Assembly: GCA_964019165.1 (NCBI GenBank)
Contig: OZ025282.1
Coordinates: forward strand, 8,263,529 to 8,327,528
Source of the DNA: Mastigias papua
Taxonomy: Eukaryota > Cnidaria > Scyphozoa > Rhizostomeae > Mastigiidae
Length of the DNA stretch: 64,000 bases
Reading direction: 5' to 3'
Under the pieces are notes generated by a model that saw nothing but the letters and a program-made list of their open reading frames with translations, was not told the DNA's origin and did not search any database. Shown one piece after another: positions 62,189-64,000 of this stretch. The stretch's first letter is position 1. Every line of letters begins with the position of its first letter. The position numbers and the translations under genes are program-made.

Positions 62189-63008
62189 TAAACTGGGGTG
62201 CTGCTGTTGCGAAATAAGTGTGAAAGACTAAAGAAGAATGCAAGATACGGTGAAGGGCTCAAATGACATGTATACAAAATGCTACAGGTTTATATCAACT
62301 CATTACACTTGTGCGTCTGCAAAGAGTAGTGAATATCACAAAAACCAGTCTACATTTGCACCTGGTGTGGTTGAAAGCTATGATTACGAATAGTTTGCCA
62401 TGCGTGTAACGAAAGTATGAGAAGTGACAAATCTACTTTTCTTCTCAGTCCCAATTATGAACTTTACAATCCTGCGTTGATGATGACCTTGAAAAATGAT
62501 ATTGAAAAGCACGTTAGCTAACCCAGGGAACCTTAAGCAACTTAAACAAATATTGAAATTCCAACAAGAATAATTTGCGTATTTAAACACCTTGTTGTAG
62601 ATACACAACAATCATTACTGAGATCCCATTACTACTGGATTTACAACGTCAGAAAATTGTCATCAAAAGGAGTAAAGTTACACTGCAAGCTTTCCAAACT
62701 AGAAAGCTGCGAGCATAGAAAGCATCTACAAACTCCATGAAAGGATATCTGAACAATGAATATTGCCAGACTTCAAAAGTCTTACATGCTTCACATGGAG
62801 AACACAAATCATTTTCGTTGTAGTTCTTTTCAATATTAAGAGGAGAACTATACAGAATTTTAACATTTTATAGTTGAGAAAAACAAAAAGAAAAGACACA
62901 AAGAGTTAAGTAGAAAACTTTAAGGGACCCAACAGCTAATTTAATGAAAAGCATAATCGAAAATTCCTTGACTTATAGTTATAAATAAAGTACATCGTTT
63001 AAGCTTAC
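62189..63008. other. Intron or 3' flank of the upstream ALDH paralogue, nothing recognised
   Basis: The terminal exon of the second ALDH gene should lie between 57.3 and 63.0 kb on the minus strand. I could not identify it. Confidence 0.35.
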
Positions 63009-63048
63009 CGATTTTGTTTCTGAATACTGCTCCAGGCCGTATTCTCCC
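63009..63048 (-). CDS. ALDH: Exon of a second, tandem ALDH gene (GEYGLEQYSETKS)
   Basis: 40 bases, the same length and phase as exon 11 of the main gene (7205-7244). Acceptor AAATTTTCAG, donor TCG/GTAAGC. Translates G EYGLEQYSETKS against GEYGLQQYTEVKS: 10 of 13 residues agree, while third codon positions have diverged, as expected for a selected paralogue rather than a recent copy. It lies upstream of the first gene's start codon, in the same orientation, so it belongs to a neighbouring gene whose other exons extend beyond the right edge. A lone duplicated exon is the alternative. Confidence 0.8.
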
Positions 63049-63456
63049 CTGAAAATTTTCAAAATAAATCGAATATTGAAGTAATGAAAACCTACTAAAA
63101 ATACATTTTAAGGAAGCACTGAGATGTTAAGAAAATACCAAGTGTATGGAAGATCTTGATTGAAGATCAAGTGTATGGAAGATATCCAATTTGCGGATAC
63201 ATTCCAGACTACCTTGAAATTGCAACAGAGAGAATAACTTTACGTATTCAAATAACCTGTAAGGACACACCAATCATATTACAAGAAATGAGTGCCCATG
63301 ATTACCATAGCAAGGTGTTACATGGATAATCACCCAAAGGCTTTCATTTTACCTATGCAGTCTCCGTGTTTTGCTACAGACTTTGAGCCGATATAAAACT
63401 TTGTATAAGTATATGTCAGTATCTTGTATTGGCGTTCCGAAGGACACACGAGTGGA

Positions 63457-63468
63457 GGGGGGGGGGGG
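63457..63468. repeat. Poly-G tract (12 G)
   Basis: A run of twelve G following GTGGA. Such runs are prone to slippage and sequencing error. Confidence 0.9.
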
Positions 63469-63788
63469 TTCAGGCAAAGAAATTCAACGGTCGATACAGA
63501 CAAGGCACCATAAGTACAGTCAAGCCATGATCCATACGGCAACTCTTAACAGCAAACCAAACCATTAACGATGGTTTCCGCAAAAAACACGCAGGTATGA
63601 AACACCTGACATTCTCTACAGCGGCACACCCTTACAATCTTCCTTACGGTTTGTACTGAAAGAAACCCAAGACACGTACTAGACGTATAAGACTGCAGGG
63701 TGGTACTTTGTTTCCATAACTGAAAACCCAGCCGACGGAGAAGAGAATAAGGGCTGTGGCGATCAGCAACAAAGAACAGTACAGTCTA

Positions 63789-63955
63789 GTTTCCATATAA
63801 TCGTTTGGGTCATTCCGATCGTCCGGATAGTGTTTGCTTCTAGCGGGACGGTCACGACCGTCCCAGTTGTCTGGATCCTGTCGGGTCGTCTGGACAGTAT
63901 TCTTATGTGCAGTTCGGGATGTTCCAGGCGGTCCAATAGATCACATGGAAAGCAA
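63789..63955. mobile_element. Candidate MITE, about 167 bp, palindromic GTCC/GGAC-rich
   Basis: The left end carries TTTCCATATAATCGTTTGGG and the right end, reverse-complemented, TTTCCATGTGATCTATTGG, so terminal inverted repeats are visible. The interior repeats CGTCC/TCTGGA motifs and holds a perfect palindrome with 9-bp arms, GGGACGGTC-AC-GACCGTCCC, at 63845-63864. No target duplication established. Confidence 0.5.
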
Positions 63956-64000
63956 CCTTAACAATAATAATGATAGTAATTGCTTGATTGGCTACGAAAA

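Noticed and set aside
62460..62490. Second candidate last exon of the paralogue (V-I-I-N-A-G-L-stop).
   Set aside because: Good acceptor-like sequence but no similarity to the expected tail beyond the first valine.

Overview
This is animal (metazoan) nuclear DNA: AT-rich, gene-sparse, with short exons that have consensus splice sites, many small transposon-like repeats and one very large satellite array. The repeat style and a retroelement tail near 61.5 kb resemble what I know from anthozoan cnidarians (corals, sea anemones). That placement is an inference; no marker gene proves it.

Layout. (1) 1-180, plus strand: last coding exon of a voltage-gated potassium channel (selectivity filter and S6), partial at the left edge. 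(2) 181-7204: intergenic DNA between convergent genes, with copies of a 0.33-kb inverted-repeat element and one other dispersed repeat. (3) 7205-57298, minus strand: an aldehyde dehydrogenase gene of the ALDH1A/ALDH2 class. Eleven coding exons can be read and joined in phase into 476 codons, from MDIKYTQ to ...YTEVKS; only the short last exon was not recognised. (4) 10742-49015: about 358 head-to-tail copies of a 107-bp satellite, lying wholly inside the 39.5-kb intron between ALDH exons 7 and 8. (5) 57299-63008: upstream region without a recognised gene, holding a 140-bp hAT-type MITE with a perfect 8-bp target duplication, a hairpin element and two retroelement remnants. (6) 63009-63048, minus strand: one exon of a second ALDH gene, homologous to exon 11 of the first, indicating a head-to-tail ALDH duplication upstream.

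Main result. The unusual structure is the satellite array in the intron of an apparently intact metabolic gene. The repeat register was followed by hand across the array: from the first to the last monomer the distance is 357 periods plus 1 base, and the nine single-base indels I found sum to that +1. Seven of the nine fall in 20.05-21.58 kb. Rare monomer variants recur at multiples of 107 bp, most often 1,819 bp (17 monomers), so the array has higher-order repeat structure like centromeric satellites. Many of the differences between monomers are A/C or T/G transversions.

The many 66-70 residue open frames in the array are periodic artefacts of the repeat and are not annotated as genes.
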